27,470 bases of DNA, taken from CAVSWN01 sp046728115. GTDB taxonomy: Bacteria; Acidobacteriota; Vicinamibacteria; Vicinamibacterales; CAVVIG01. Where the stretch lies: NCBI GenBank assembly GCA_046728115.1, contig JBKPDW010000356.1, forward strand, positions 1-27,470, written 5' to 3'. Positions 1 to 8,457 of the stretch are shown in pieces. The first letter of the stretch is position 1; each line of letters starts with the position of its first letter. The notes under the pieces were generated by a model, which was not told where the DNA came from, searched no databases, and saw only the letters and a list, made by a program, of their open reading frames with translations. The position numbers and the translations under genes are program-made.

Positions 1-1122
1 GTCCGCGTCTGTCAACACGTCCACGCCGTTCTCCGTCACCAGCACGTTGTCTTCGATTCGCACACCGCCCCAGCCGGGAAAGTACACGCCAGGTTCGATC
101 GTGAACACCATCCCGGGCGCCAACGGCTCGTCGCGCGTGTCGACATCCGGCCGACGCCGGACTATCCGCGGATCCTCGTGCACTTCGATGCCCAGCCCGT
201 GGCCCGTGCCGTGACGAAAGGCATCGGCCAGCCCATCGCGCTCGAGCGACTCGCGCGCGGCCCGATCGATGTCGAATCGCGATCGTCCCGGGGCGACCGA
301 CCGGATCGCCGCATCTCGAGCGTTCCGCACTGCCTGATAGACCGTTCGGACGCGGGAATCGGCTGCACCCAGCACGACCGTCCGCGTAAGGTCCACGCAG
401 TATGATTCGTAGACCCCGCCGAAGTCCAGCACCACGAGGTCACCTTCGGCCAATCTTCGCTCTCCGGGCCGTGCATGCGGCAACGCCGCGTTCGGTCCGG
501 CCGCCACGATGGTATCAAACGCGGTTCGGACGAAACCCGCGTCGCGGATCCGCCAGTCGATGGCCGCCGCTACCTCGCGCTCGGTGCGTCCGGCCCGTAC
601 CTCTTCCGGCATCTGCCCGGCCACGCGCGAGAGTCGTCGCGCGGCCTCGCGAAGCGTGGCGATCTCGTAGCTGTCCTTCACGATGCGCGCTCGTTCGACG
701 ACGCCTTCAGTGGGCATCAAAAACACCGCGCCATCGGTGGCTGCCGCGAGCTTTGCCGTCAGCCAGGTGTGGCGGCTCACGGTGAGATGTGCGGCCTCGA
801 ACCCGACGCGTGCCCAGCGGTGCGATGCCAGCATCTCGCCGAGCTTCACATCGTAGGAACCTTCGACGAGAACCAGCTCGAGATCGGGGCTGGCGTACGG
901 CGTGTCATTCATGCCGCTCACGGCCGTGGCGTAGCGGGCATCCGTGAGGAAATACACGCGGTCCAAGGTCAGTACGACGATTGCGGCGGTCCCGGCAAAG
1001 TTCGTCAGATACAGGATGTTGGGGAGCGACGTGACGACGAGGGCCTCGAGTCCGCCCGACTCGATCTGCGCGCGAACGCACTGGTGGCGCGCGCTAAGCG
1101 CGGTCCGAGGAGCGTGCGACAT
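1..1122 (-). CDS. M24-family Xaa-Pro aminopeptidase/dipeptidase, C-terminus cut by window edge
   Basis: Reading from an ATG at 1122 to the window edge gives 374 residues with no stop. Residues 1-145 form the creatinase-like N-terminal domain. Residues 150-374 are the pita-bread peptidase domain, with all five metal ligands in place: Asp233 (VLDFGG), Asp244 (CVDLTRT), His308 (GTGHGLG), Glu343 (TIEPGVY) and Glu357 (RIEDNV). The family is a cytosolic di-metal peptidase that removes N-terminal residues preceding proline or splits Xaa-Pro dipeptides. Choosing between aminopeptidase and prolidase is not possible here. Only a short tail should be missing. The start overlaps the end of the upstream TPR gene by 29 bases, which suggests translational coupling at the end of the pilus operon. 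A later start cannot be excluded, because no clear Shine-Dalgarno sequence is seen. Confidence 0.93.
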   Translation of the reverse strand, partial: MSHAPRTALSARHQCVRAQIESGGLEALVVTSLPNILYLTNFAGTAAIVVLTLDRVYFLTDARYATAVSGMNDTPYASPDLELVLVEGSYDVKLGEMLASHRWARVGFEAAHLTVSRHTWLTAKLAAATDGAVFLMPTEGVVERARIVKDSYEIATLREAARRLSRVAGQMPEEVRAGRTEREVAAAIDWRIRDAGFVRTAFDTIVAAGPNAALPHARPGERRLAEGDLVVLDFGGVYESYCVDLTRTVVLGAADSRVRTVYQAVRNARDAAIRSVAPGRSRFDIDRAARESLERDGLADAFRHGTGHGLGIEVHEDPRIVRRRPDVDTRDEPLAPGMVFTIEPGVYFPGWGGVRIEDNVLVTENGVDVLTDAD

Positions 1123-1639
1123 GAATAGCCTGAAGCCAACGCTCCAACTCGACGACGACGCGGCGCGAACGAGCGCTGTCCTCTGCCGGGACGGCCGGAA
1201 TCGCCATACCGCTCTCATTCGAGAGCTCCAGCACGGCCCGATTGAGCTCGGGATCGTTCGGCGCCAGTACCAGCGCGTGACGGTACCTGGCGAGCGCATC
1301 CGCGGTCGATCCGCGGCGATGATGAATCTGGGCGAGCGCGCGAAGCGCGCTCAAGTTCTGGGGCGCCTGGGTCAGAGCGGTTTCGAGCTCCGCCAACGCT
1401 TCGTCCAGGCGATCGAGCTCGATCAAGGCGCGGCCGAGAGTAACCCGCACCGACGTGTATTCGGGATGACGTTTCAACCCGGCCCGGCAGGTCGCGACCG
1501 CTTCCTCGTAAAGACCTGCCCGCCGGCATTCTTCGGCCAGCTGGGCGAACGCGATCGACGCAGGATCCATCTGGACCCGGCGTCGGAGCTCTTCGATTCG
1601 CGGCAGCTCGGACATCTGCTGCCGCGAATGGTACTTCAC
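1094..1639 (-). CDS. TPR-repeat protein
   Basis: The 181-residue protein has no signal peptide or membrane segment and is almost entirely tetratricopeptide repeats. Residues 25-130 show about three consecutive TPR units (pattern A..Y..A....R..L...P), for example around AEECRRAGLYEEAVATCRAG, followed by LGRALIELDRLDEALAELE and ALARYRHALVLAPND. Such repeats are protein-protein adaptors. The gene begins two bases after the PKD-domain lipoprotein and overlaps the M24 peptidase gene. Its position behind pilMNOPQ suggests a scaffold role in pilus assembly, like PilF/PilW, but it lacks the lipobox those proteins carry, so that role is only a guess. The first in-frame ATG was taken; an internal Met9 is an equally possible start. 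Confidence 0.82.
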   Translation of the reverse strand: MKYHSRQQMSELPRIEELRRRVQMDPASIAFAQLAEECRRAGLYEEAVATCRAGLKRHPEYTSVRVTLGRALIELDRLDEALAELETALTQAPQNLSALRALAQIHHRRGSTADALARYRHALVLAPNDPELNRAVLELSNESGMAIPAVPAEDSARSRRVVVELERWLQAIHVARSSDRA

Positions 1640-1641
1640 AT

Positions 1642-2706
1642 TTATTTCTTTGACGTAGTCGTCGACGGAACCGCCACGATGACAGTCTGCGAGGCCGCGC
1701 CCGTCAGACCGTTGTCGTCGGTCACGACCAGGACGACGTTATACGTGTTCGGTTTCGTCCACGTGTGCGTCGCGTTTCTGCCGGTTGCGACTCCGTCGCC
1801 GAAATCCCAGTTGTAGCTCACGATCGAGTGTCCCGGTGCCGCGGTCGACAGAGACGCGTTGAACGACACCTGCTGGTTTGGTTCGGGCTTGGCCGGCGAG
1901 AACGCGAAGAGTGCGGTCGGCGGCGTGCCGGCGGCAACCGTGATCTGCTTGGTCGTCGACGCCGACAGTTCGCGGTCGTTGGTCACCGTCAGCGTGACGT
2001 TGAACGTGCCGGGCTTGTTGAACGCATGCGTCAGGACGGCGCCGGAACCCGTGCCTCCATCGCCGAACGTCCAGGCCCAGGTCGTCAGCTTGCTGGTGGA
2101 GATCGCGCAGCCGCCGCCCGTCGCCGCCGATCCGGGACAGCTGGAGGCTCCATCGAAGGCCACCGGCGAGTTCGCGGTTGGCGACGCGGGGCCGAAGGTG
2201 AACAGTGCGGTCGGCGTATCGGCCGGCGGCAGGATCACTCCCGGCGGGACGAGACGAATATCTACGAGCGGTGTGTGCGCCTGCGACGCGACCGCGTCGT
2301 TGCCGATCACGTTCGCAAGGATAGAGACCGTTGTCCCATTGCCGCCAAGCAGCGGCGGCGCCGCGGGAGGCGCCGTGTACACAGTGCTGGCGCGGCCGTT
2401 ACGGTCCGTCACAATCTGGCGCGACTGAAGCGTGCCAAAGTCCTGCACGACGCCGCCGACCATCGTCGAGATTCTGAGCCCGAGCCCGGACAGGCCCTGC
2501 CCATCAGGCCCGGTCGCGAGTACTTGGATAGCACTTTGGGACACTCCGTCCTGTGTCAGCAAATCGGGACGCGCGGTCACGGTGACAGACGTCGCCAGCG
2601 CGGACGGCCCGGTCAGCGGCGGCGCTTCCTGTTGCTTGACAGTGCAGCCGAGGGATCCGGTCCCTATCAGAACCGAGGCGGCGACGAGAATGGTTCTCGT
2701 GCTCAT
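1642..2706 (-). CDS. Lipoprotein with Ig-like and two PKD domains
   Basis: The 354-residue protein starts with a lipoprotein signal peptide ending in GSLGC (Cys21 would be acylated). Residues about 40-115 resemble a bacterial Ig-like (invasin/Big_1) fold, with repeated V-T-V strands and a GRASTVYTAP end. Two PKD domains follow, about 165-258 and 260-348. Each ends in the typical WxFGDG...H.(F/W)..P.TYNV.L.VTD signature (TWAWTFGDGG and YNWDFGDGV). PKD and Ig repeats are extracellular spacer or adhesion modules, so this is probably a surface or periplasmic lipoprotein. It lies downstream of pilQ in the same direction, two bases before the TPR gene and two bases after the preceding lipoprotein gene. 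A role in pilus-linked adhesion is inference. Confidence 0.88.
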   Translation of the reverse strand: MSTRTILVAASVLIGTGSLGCTVKQQEAPPLTGPSALATSVTVTARPDLLTQDGVSQSAIQVLATGPDGQGLSGLGLRISTMVGGVVQDFGTLQSRQIVTDRNGRASTVYTAPPAAPPLLGGNGTTVSILANVIGNDAVASQAHTPLVDIRLVPPGVILPPADTPTALFTFGPASPTANSPVAFDGASSCPGSAATGGGCAISTSKLTTWAWTFGDGGTGSGAVLTHAFNKPGTFNVTLTVTNDRELSASTTKQITVAAGTPPTALFAFSPAKPEPNQQVSFNASLSTAAPGHSIVSYNWDFGDGVATGRNATHTWTKPNTYNVVLVVTDDNGLTGAASQTVIVAVPSTTTSKK

Positions 2707-2708
2707 GA

Positions 2709-3332
2709 TTAAACCGTGTCCCCGAAGTTGCCGAATGTGATGCGAATGTTGCCGCTGACCGAGACAGCGTTGCCCACCTGGTCGGTTCCGTAGAACGTGA
2801 CGGTCGCGATCACATCGATGATATTGGTGTTGTTGATGAGCTGAATGAGAGGGGTCTCCTCTTTGGCAGCATGCCGCACGAGCTCGAATCCAAGTGTCAG
2901 CGTCGAGCCGGGGAGCAGGGTGCCCGTCGAAGCGCTGTCGAAGCCGTACGGCACATCCACGCCTGGCGTGTTCCGTCCGTCTGTTCGCGTGTAGTCGACG
3001 CGATAACGGGTAATCGTGACCTGATTGTTAGTAGTCGGCGACAGCGAGACGTCCTTCATCGCCAGGCTGAACACTGCCTGGCCCGGATCGTTGAACACTG
3101 TTGGACAGGGACTCGTCGTCGAGCACGGCGGTGGCGCCGTGACGTTGGTGATTACGTCCGACAGCAGGAACGAGGAGAAGGTGTTCGGGGCGCTGCCTCT
3201 GGCCGCGGACAGCCCGTTCATCACCAGGTAGACCGGCGAGCGTCCCGTTCGCGCCACGTCGCCGCACGACGTGGACGCCAGGATGATCGCCGGGACAACT
3301 ACAACGCGAGCGAGTGTACGAGTGCTTGTCAT
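2709..3332 (-). CDS. Small lipoprotein of unknown function
   Basis: The 207-residue product has an N-terminal hydrophobic segment ending in the lipobox-like ASTSC, so Cys23 is the likely lipidation site. The mature part is rich in Thr, Val and Asn and looks like a beta-sandwich. It ends in a strand pattern (DVIATVTFYG...GNAVSVSGNIRITFG), as in fibronectin- or Ig-like folds. I do not recognise a named family. The gene begins nine bases after pilQ and stops two bases before the PKD lipoprotein, so it is very probably cotranscribed with the pilus genes. A pilus- or secretin-associated outer-membrane lipoprotein is a reasonable but unproven guess. Confidence 0.8.
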   Translation of the reverse strand: MTSTRTLARVVVVPAIILASTSCGDVARTGRSPVYLVMNGLSAARGSAPNTFSSFLLSDVITNVTAPPPCSTTSPCPTVFNDPGQAVFSLAMKDVSLSPTTNNQVTITRYRVDYTRTDGRNTPGVDVPYGFDSASTGTLLPGSTLTLGFELVRHAAKEETPLIQLINNTNIIDVIATVTFYGTDQVGNAVSVSGNIRITFGNFGDTV

Positions 3333-3341
3333 GCTCGGAAC

Positions 3342-5354
3342 CTACGTCTTGATGATTCGCGGCGTGATGAAGATCAGCAGCTCGGTGCTCTGATCGTTCA
3401 GCGTGTCGCGTTTGAAGAGCCAGCCAAGCAGCGGCACGCGACTCAGGCCGGGAGTGCGATCGCTCGACACCTGTTCCTGGCTCACGTAGATGCCGCCAAT
3501 GACCGTCGTTTGGCCGTCGCTGACGAGCACCTGCGTGTTGGCACGCTGCGTGTTGATCGGCGGAATGTTGTTGATCGCCCGGCTGAAATCGGGCGACGCG
3601 TTTTCGACGGCAATCTGCATGATGACGGTGTTGGCCGCGGTGATCTGCGGCGTTACGCGCAGCGTCAGGGCCGCATCGCGGAACTGCACGGTGACGGTGT
3701 TGTTCGCGACGACCTGTATCGGAATCTGGACGCCCTGCGTGACTTCTGCGGGAATGTTGTTCTGGGTCGTCACGCGAGGCGTCGACAGCAGGCGCCCGTT
3801 CCCGCTGCGCTCCAACGCCGTGAGCGCGACGTCCAGATTGAAGGCGCCGTTGATCGATCCGAGTGCCAGACCTACGGCGTTCGCCGCGCCGGGCACTCCC
3901 AGGTTCACCGCCGTCGGTTGCTGCGAGCCGCCGGCCACGGGTCCTTGCGTTCCCCCGACGCGGCCGCCCAGGCTGCCGTTGTTGGGGAACGCCAGCGGCG
4001 TCGTGTTCCCGAGCGTGGGATCGACGCGACCGTTGAAGCCCCACTGCACGCCCAGCGCACGCGCGTAGTCCTTGTTGGTCTGCACGATGCGCGCCTCGAT
4101 CTCCACCTGCGGCTGCGGCGTGTCGAGTGTGTTGATCAGCTGAGTCGAACTCTGCAGCCGATCGGACAGGTCCGTGATGATCAGCGTATTCGTCCGCGGA
4201 TCGACATACGCAGTGCCGCGCTGCGACAAGACCCCCGCCGACTTGAGCATGGCGACGATGTCTTCACCCTTGGCGTAACTGAGCTGTCGCGTGAGCGTCG
4301 CGATCTGGCCGGCTTCGGCCTGCGCTTTCGCGAGGTCCGTAATCTTTTTCTGCTCGGCCTCGAGCGCGTCGAGCGGCGCCACACGCACGATGGTGCCGTC
4401 CACGACGTAGCCCAGCGAATTCGCGCGAAGAATCTGATCGAGCGCCTGATCCCATGGCACGTCCTTCAGCGCCACGTCGACCGTGCCGTTCACCTTCGGA
4501 TCGATCACGATGTTCAGTCCGCTGATCTCGGCGAACGTGCGCAGAACGGCCCGCAGATCCGCGCCCTGAAAATCGAGGCTCACCGGATGGCCCGAGTACC
4601 TGCGCTCGTTGGGCTGACCGGTGCCGAACGTCGCCGGCGAGGGCGGCTGCGCAGGGGGTGTTGCGGGAGGCTGTGTCGCAGGTGCCGGTCGAGGCGGTGC
4701 CGCGGCCGCATCCTGCGCGGCGCGGGGGGTGTTGAGACCCAGCGCCTCGATCGGATCGACGGCACTGACGGGCCGCTCCTGCACCGGCATGGCAGATGGT
4801 CCGACCGGAGCGCTTTGCGCCGGAGTGACATCAGCGAGGATCCCGTCGTTTGACGCAGCCGAAACGTGGGCCTCCGGTGCGGCTGTCAGCGCCTGCGGCG
4901 TCGCACTTGCGAGCAGCCCCGACGCTGCGGCATTCGGCGACTTGTCGAAATCGACGATGACGAAGCTGCGAACGCTCCGAACGCGATGCGCAACGGGTGA
5001 GGTCAACGAGATCCGGATGCGAGAGGTCGGTGCCCCAGCCGACTCCGCCGGCTCGACGGACACCGCCGCAATCGGTCCACGTGCTTTCGCGGCCGCCGTG
5101 ACCGCGTTGTCGGCCACTGCGTTCCGCAGGTCAACCAGCACGGTCATCGGATCGGGCCGCGTGGCTACGTACGACACCGGTTCGCTGGCTTCGATGACGA
5201 GCGACGTGCCTTTGAGCGTGCCGCGCGAGCTGATGGCGGTGATGCGCGGCTGCGACACGGCCGCCGTCGCTTCGGTCGTCGTCGTCGTCGCGTTCAACAA
5301 AGTGCCGGCTGCGCAGATCGTCAGCAACTGGAGAAGGGCCTTGGTTCCGCTCAT
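3342..5354 (-). CDS. pilQ: Type IV pilus secretin PilQ
   Basis: The 670-residue protein is the outer-membrane channel through which the type IV pilus emerges. After a signal peptide, an AMIN domain (about 35-140) is expected to bind peptidoglycan. A Pro/Ala-rich linker (about 190-250) leads to the secretin/TonB N-terminal domain (about 257-325, SLDFQGADLRAVLRTFAE), which ends before an N1-like ring domain (DPRTNTLIITDLSDR). The conserved secretin domain (about 410-670) includes LLSTPRVTTQNN, a gate-region VPLLGWLF motif and a terminal FITPRIIKT. The ATG overlaps the pilP stop codon by four bases (ATGA), the usual sign of coupling. Length and order match PilQ of Gram-negative bacteria. No dedicated promoter is seen in front of it. 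Confidence 0.97.
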   Translation of the reverse strand: MSGTKALLQLLTICAAGTLLNATTTTTEATAAVSQPRITAISSRGTLKGTSLVIEASEPVSYVATRPDPMTVLVDLRNAVADNAVTAAAKARGPIAAVSVEPAESAGAPTSRIRISLTSPVAHRVRSVRSFVIVDFDKSPNAAASGLLASATPQALTAAPEAHVSAASNDGILADVTPAQSAPVGPSAMPVQERPVSAVDPIEALGLNTPRAAQDAAAAPPRPAPATQPPATPPAQPPSPATFGTGQPNERRYSGHPVSLDFQGADLRAVLRTFAEISGLNIVIDPKVNGTVDVALKDVPWDQALDQILRANSLGYVVDGTIVRVAPLDALEAEQKKITDLAKAQAEAGQIATLTRQLSYAKGEDIVAMLKSAGVLSQRGTAYVDPRTNTLIITDLSDRLQSSTQLINTLDTPQPQVEIEARIVQTNKDYARALGVQWGFNGRVDPTLGNTTPLAFPNNGSLGGRVGGTQGPVAGGSQQPTAVNLGVPGAANAVGLALGSINGAFNLDVALTALERSGNGRLLSTPRVTTQNNIPAEVTQGVQIPIQVVANNTVTVQFRDAALTLRVTPQITAANTVIMQIAVENASPDFSRAINNIPPINTQRANTQVLVSDGQTTVIGGIYVSQEQVSSDRTPGLSRVPLLGWLFKRDTLNDQSTELLIFITPRIIKT

Positions 5355-5833
5355 TCCTTCGAATCCTCGGGCGAGTGCAGCGTTTTCCGAACCTCGCGTT
5401 GCTTCACGACCGACAGCGGATCGTGGACGTCCTGAACCATCACGAGTCCGTCCGACGTGATGGCCTTTATGGTGGCGTCCAGCAGCTTGTCGCCCTTGTG
5501 AACGATGTAGGTTCTGTGGTCTGGACCTGCGATCATGGCGATCAGCGTCCCACGGCTCTGCATGACACCGCGTACGGCGATGTCGTTCGCGCTCAGGCCC
5601 GCCGGGCCGTCGGGCCGTCGGGTCGAGGCCTTCAGTTGGGGTCCTGTTCCGAGCAGCGTCACGAACGGATCGCGGCGCCCTTCGGCCTGATACGTGTAGC
5701 TTTCCGGCAGTGGCGCTTCGGCGCGCGCCTGTTTCGCCGGTGCGCCAGCAGGTGGTTGTGCGGGCGGCTGCTGCGCCTGCAGCGCCGCCGTCAGGGTCGT
5801 CACGGTTGCGAGCATGAGCAGAGGAAGACGCAC
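5351..5833 (-). CDS. pilP: Type IV pilus assembly protein PilP
   Basis: The 160-residue protein has an N-terminal signal sequence, then a Gln/Pro/Ala-rich linker (about 20-45), then the PilP beta-domain. The domain begins with the characteristic EGRRDPFV motif and includes GVMQSRGTLIAMI, YIVHKGDKL and VREVRKTL-like strands. PilP links the inner-membrane PilN/PilO pair to PilQ in the periplasm. Classical PilP is a lipoprotein with a Cys at the end of the signal peptide. Here the signal region (TAALQAQQ) has no Cys, so a secreted or signal-anchored form is expected. It starts one base after pilO and overlaps pilQ by four bases. Confidence 0.93.
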   Translation of the reverse strand: MRLPLLMLATVTTLTAALQAQQPPAQPPAGAPAKQARAEAPLPESYTYQAEGRRDPFVTLLGTGPQLKASTRRPDGPAGLSANDIAVRGVMQSRGTLIAMIAGPDHRTYIVHKGDKLLDATIKAITSDGLVMVQDVHDPLSVVKQREVRKTLHSPEDSKE

Positions 5834-5834
5834 G

Positions 5835-6446
5835 TCAGTTGCCCTTCGCCGCCGCCGGTTTCGCAGCGCCGGCCTTGGCCGCGGGCTTGTCGAGCAGCAG
5901 CACGAACGTCGTCGCCGTGCATGTTGCCGTAACAGTGGCGTTCGGCTCGGGTTTCTCTTTGCCCTTCACGTCGAGCCCCGTCACGTTCACGATTCGTGTG
6001 AACTTGCCCACGCGGTCGAAGAACATCGCGAGGTTGTGATACGTGCCGTCGAGCTCGAGGGAGATCGGCCACTCGACGTGCAGCTGCTTGGTCACCGTCG
6101 GGCTGGGCTTGAAGCTCTTGATGGTCAGGCTCGATCGCGCAGCTTCGACCTGGAGACGGCGCAAAAGATCCGAGGCATCTTTCTCCTCGGGCAGAACCGC
6201 TTTCAGCGTCTCGAGCCGTCCCTCGAGCTCCGCCACTTGCGCGCGGAACTCGGGCAGTTTCCTCGCGGTGGCCTGGCCTTTGGCGACGTCGGCGCGCAAA
6301 GCCACGAGCTGCGACTGGCGCGAGGTCAGGTCCTCGCGCATCGGCACATCGACGTAGAAGTAGAACGCGACGCACCCGCCAATCGCAAGCGCGACGAAGG
6401 CTCCGAGCTGCCAGTACCACGGAAGTTTGGTGAGACTGATGTCCAC
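5835..6446 (-). CDS. pilO: Type IV pilus assembly protein PilO
   Basis: The 203-residue product is a bitopic inner-membrane protein. It has a short cytoplasmic start (LTKLPWYWQ), one membrane helix (about 14-32) and a coiled coil (about 36-85, including AELEGRLETLKAVLPEEKDA). The ferredoxin-like PilO domain follows (about 90-180), with LTIKSFKPSP and LDGTYHNLAMFFDRVGKF. The C-terminal tail is Ala/Lys-rich. PilO heterodimerises with PilN and carries PilP. Translation starts at a GTG. It is preceded by a 47-base gap after pilN, the largest gap inside the pil block, and is followed after one base by pilP. Confidence 0.94.
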   Translation of the reverse strand: MDISLTKLPWYWQLGAFVALAIGGCVAFYFYVDVPMREDLTSRQSQLVALRADVAKGQATARKLPEFRAQVAELEGRLETLKAVLPEEKDASDLLRRLQVEAARSSLTIKSFKPSPTVTKQLHVEWPISLELDGTYHNLAMFFDRVGKFTRIVNVTGLDVKGKEKPEPNATVTATCTATTFVLLLDKPAAKAGAAKPAAAKGN

Positions 6447-6493
6447 AGTGCTACCCGGCCGTCTCGAGGCGACGCCCGCCCGCCGTTATCATG

Positions 6494-7153
6494 TTAGTCA
6501 CCCGAACGGCCGCTACCCACCGTCGAACCCGCAGCGCTGGAGCCACCGGTCTTGCCGGACACTGCCGCGCCCGGCGCTGATTGCAGCGCGGCCTTGACGC
6601 TGAACTTGATCAATTCGCCCGGCGGCGGCGACATCGTTTCGGTGAGGGTGGACACAATCTCGATCGATCGTTTGAAGTAGCCCGTGCCCTCGAGGTTGGC
6701 GACGAAGTCGGACAGACCCGTCAGCGTCGTGCACTTCCCGTCGATGACCACGTCGGTGCCGATCTGTTTGAGCTCGGTCAGCCATAGCATCGGCGGGAGC
6801 GCACGGCTGATCTGGTCGAGCATGTGAACCGGACCAGTCTGTCCTTTGCGAAGCTCCTCGATAAGGGCAACGCGCTGCTGGAGCTGCGCTTTGCGCTGCT
6901 CGAACTGCTGCACCTGGAGAATGACGGAGTGCAGGCGGGACGATTCCTGCTGCGCAGCAGCAATCTGCTGGTCCAGGTTCCTGGATTCTTTGTGGAGCGA
7001 CCAGTACCGCCAGCCCACAAGGGCGCCGGCAAGGACGAGAACAGCGCAGCATCCGACGGTCATCCTCTGGCCGACGGTGCCAAACAGAGCAAACGGCGAC
7101 GCGCGCTTCTTTCCCCGGGCACGGTCTGACGCGAGCAGGTTGATCCGAATCAT
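6494..7153 (-). CDS. pilN: Type IV pilus assembly protein PilN
   Basis: The 219-residue protein begins with MIRINLL, the conserved cytoplasmic peptide that docks into the groove of PilM. A membrane helix spans about 32-50 (VGCCAVLVLAGALVGW). A periplasmic coiled coil (about 55-105, rich in Gln and Glu) precedes the ferredoxin-like domain (about 110-190). The Gly/Ser-rich C-terminus looks disordered. PilN bridges cytoplasmic PilM to periplasmic PilO/PilP. Its ATG overlaps the pilM stop by four bases, which supports coupled translation. Confidence 0.94.
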   Translation of the reverse strand: MIRINLLASDRARGKKRASPFALFGTVGQRMTVGCCAVLVLAGALVGWRYWSLHKESRNLDQQIAAAQQESSRLHSVILQVQQFEQRKAQLQQRVALIEELRKGQTGPVHMLDQISRALPPMLWLTELKQIGTDVVIDGKCTTLTGLSDFVANLEGTGYFKRSIEIVSTLTETMSPPPGELIKFSVKAALQSAPGAAVSGKTGGSSAAGSTVGSGRSGD

Positions 7154-8220
7154 CGGTCGCCGGTCTTTCTGAGCGCCAGTCCAACGGCCACTGCCGCGGT
7201 CGGGACGACGTCCTCGAGATCCGTGACGCCCAGCCTGTGGGCGTCGAATGCAATCGTCTTGAACGGATCGAACGGTTCAACCGGCGCCCCGAAACGCTCC
7301 TGCAAAGCGGCCGCAAATCCGTCTACGCGCGACGCTCCCCCGCTCAGCATGATGCGATCGATGCGATCGGACGCCGCGGTGGCCTTGAAAAAGTCGAACG
7401 TCTTGTGGATCTCGAGGAGGACGTTCTCGGTCATCGCATGCAGCACGGGACGCGTGTCTTCGACCGATGTCCCGTTGGTCGCGACGCCTCTCTTGAGCTG
7501 CTCGGCCATCTCGAATGGAAGGCCGAGCTCCTTCTGCACCGCCTCCGTGTAGGCATTGCCGCCCGTTGAGATGTCTCGCGTGAACAGCGACTGATCGCCG
7601 CTGACGATGTTGATGTTGATCGCACTCGCGCCAGCGTTGAGCAGCACGACGACCTGTGAATCGAAGCCGTAGTTCGCCTCATAGGCGTTCTGAAGCGCGA
7701 ACACGTCGACATCGACGACAACGGGAACCCGGCCCGCTTGCGAGATGACGCCGGTGTAGTCGGCGATCTTGTCCTTCTTCGCGGCCACGAGCAGCACGTC
7801 CATCGTTGCTTTGCCGGCGCCGGCGTCGAGGATCTGATAGTCGAGATTGACGTCCTGGATGTCGAAGGGGATGTACTGTTCCGCCTCCCAGAAGATCGAA
7901 TCCGCGAGCTCGGCCTCCGTCATCACGGGCAGGCTGATCTTCTTGACGATGACGGCGTTGCCCGAGAGCGATGCGGCGACTTCCTTTGCCTTGAACGCCT
8001 TGTTGGCGAAAACACGACGGATGGCGTCGGCAACGGCGCCGCCGTCCATGATGGCGCCATCGACGATGGCGTCGGGGGGCACCGGTTCGATGGCGCACGC
8101 CGTGACGCGGTACCCCCTACCATCGGCTTTGAGTTCGATGGCCTTGACTGAACTGGATCCGATGTCGAGCCCAGCGACAGATTTGGATTTGCCCAGACCA
8201 AACACAGTAATTCGCTTCAC
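7150..8220 (-). CDS. pilM: Type IV pilus actin-like protein PilM
   Basis: PilM is the cytoplasmic actin-fold ATP-binding protein of the pilus alignment complex. The sequence shows the phosphate-1 motif (VAGLDIGSSSVKAIEL), the 1C substrate-groove region (EAEQYIPFDIQDV), the phosphate-2 region (VVLLNAGASAININIV) and the adenosine loop (IMLSGGASRVDGF). The open frame extends up to an ATG at 8262, but the homologous part begins near VKRITVFGLGKSK. I therefore place the start at the GTG at 8220. Another GTG nine bases upstream has a GGA about eight bases before it and is equally plausible. This is the first gene of the minus-strand pil operon. It is divergent from rplM, with about 390 bases between the two starts. 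Confidence 0.95.
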   Translation of the reverse strand: MKRITVFGLGKSKSVAGLDIGSSSVKAIELKADGRGYRVTACAIEPVPPDAIVDGAIMDGGAVADAIRRVFANKAFKAKEVAASLSGNAVIVKKISLPVMTEAELADSIFWEAEQYIPFDIQDVNLDYQILDAGAGKATMDVLLVAAKKDKIADYTGVISQAGRVPVVVDVDVFALQNAYEANYGFDSQVVVLLNAGASAININIVSGDQSLFTRDISTGGNAYTEAVQKELGLPFEMAEQLKRGVATNGTSVEDTRPVLHAMTENVLLEIHKTFDFFKATAASDRIDRIMLSGGASRVDGFAAALQERFGAPVEPFDPFKTIAFDAHRLGVTDLEDVVPTAAVAVGLALRKTGDR

Positions 8221-8262
8221 GCGCGTCACAGCCGTTCCGCAAAGCCGGTACCAAAATCTCAA

Positions 8263-8422
8263 CCGCGGTCGGCGGCCTACGAATTCCGTGTTTTTCAGCG
8301 AATTTCGAGGGGCGAGGTGTCCCGTCGCTTACGTTTTCGTCAGCCGATTACAAAGTCGCGTGCCGTCTCTACCCTTGGCGCCAATTTATCGGCGGATGGT
8401 GGCGCAGTGATCGGTTGCTAGC
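8263..8422. promoter_or_regulatory. Divergent intergenic region between pilM and rplM, pilM-side half
   Basis: This is the left half of the 346-base non-coding gap between the long pilM frame and rplM. It must hold the pil operon promoter. On the minus strand I see a TGTAAT -10-like box but no well-spaced -35 partner, and only a poor match to a sigma54 -24/-12 element. No reading frame here looks coding. The right half holds the rplM promoter and leader, listed separately. Confidence 0.35.
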
Positions 8423-8451
8423 TTGACAGTCCCCCGAAAGCCTCGTATCAT
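8423..8451 (+). promoter_or_regulatory. Sigma70-type promoter of the rplM operon
   Basis: A perfect -35 box TTGACA (8423-8428) is followed, after a 17-base spacer, by TATCAT (8446-8451), five of six matches to the consensus -10. It is oriented towards rplM and is the best promoter match I noticed in the window. Transcription would begin near 8458, leaving a leader of about 150 bases. Confidence 0.8.
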
Positions 8452-8457
8452 TTGGGT

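Noticed and set aside
2871..4853. Long plus-strand open frame of 660 codons opposite pilQ
   Set aside because: It is Arg/His-rich with no domain signal, as expected for the antisense shadow of a high-GC gene; pilQ and the lipoprotein gene explain the region.
8300..8400. Possible sigma54 promoter for pilM on the minus strand (GGCACG followed by TTTGT)
   Set aside because: The -12 element lacks the required GC and the match is partial, so it does not meet a reasonable consensus.
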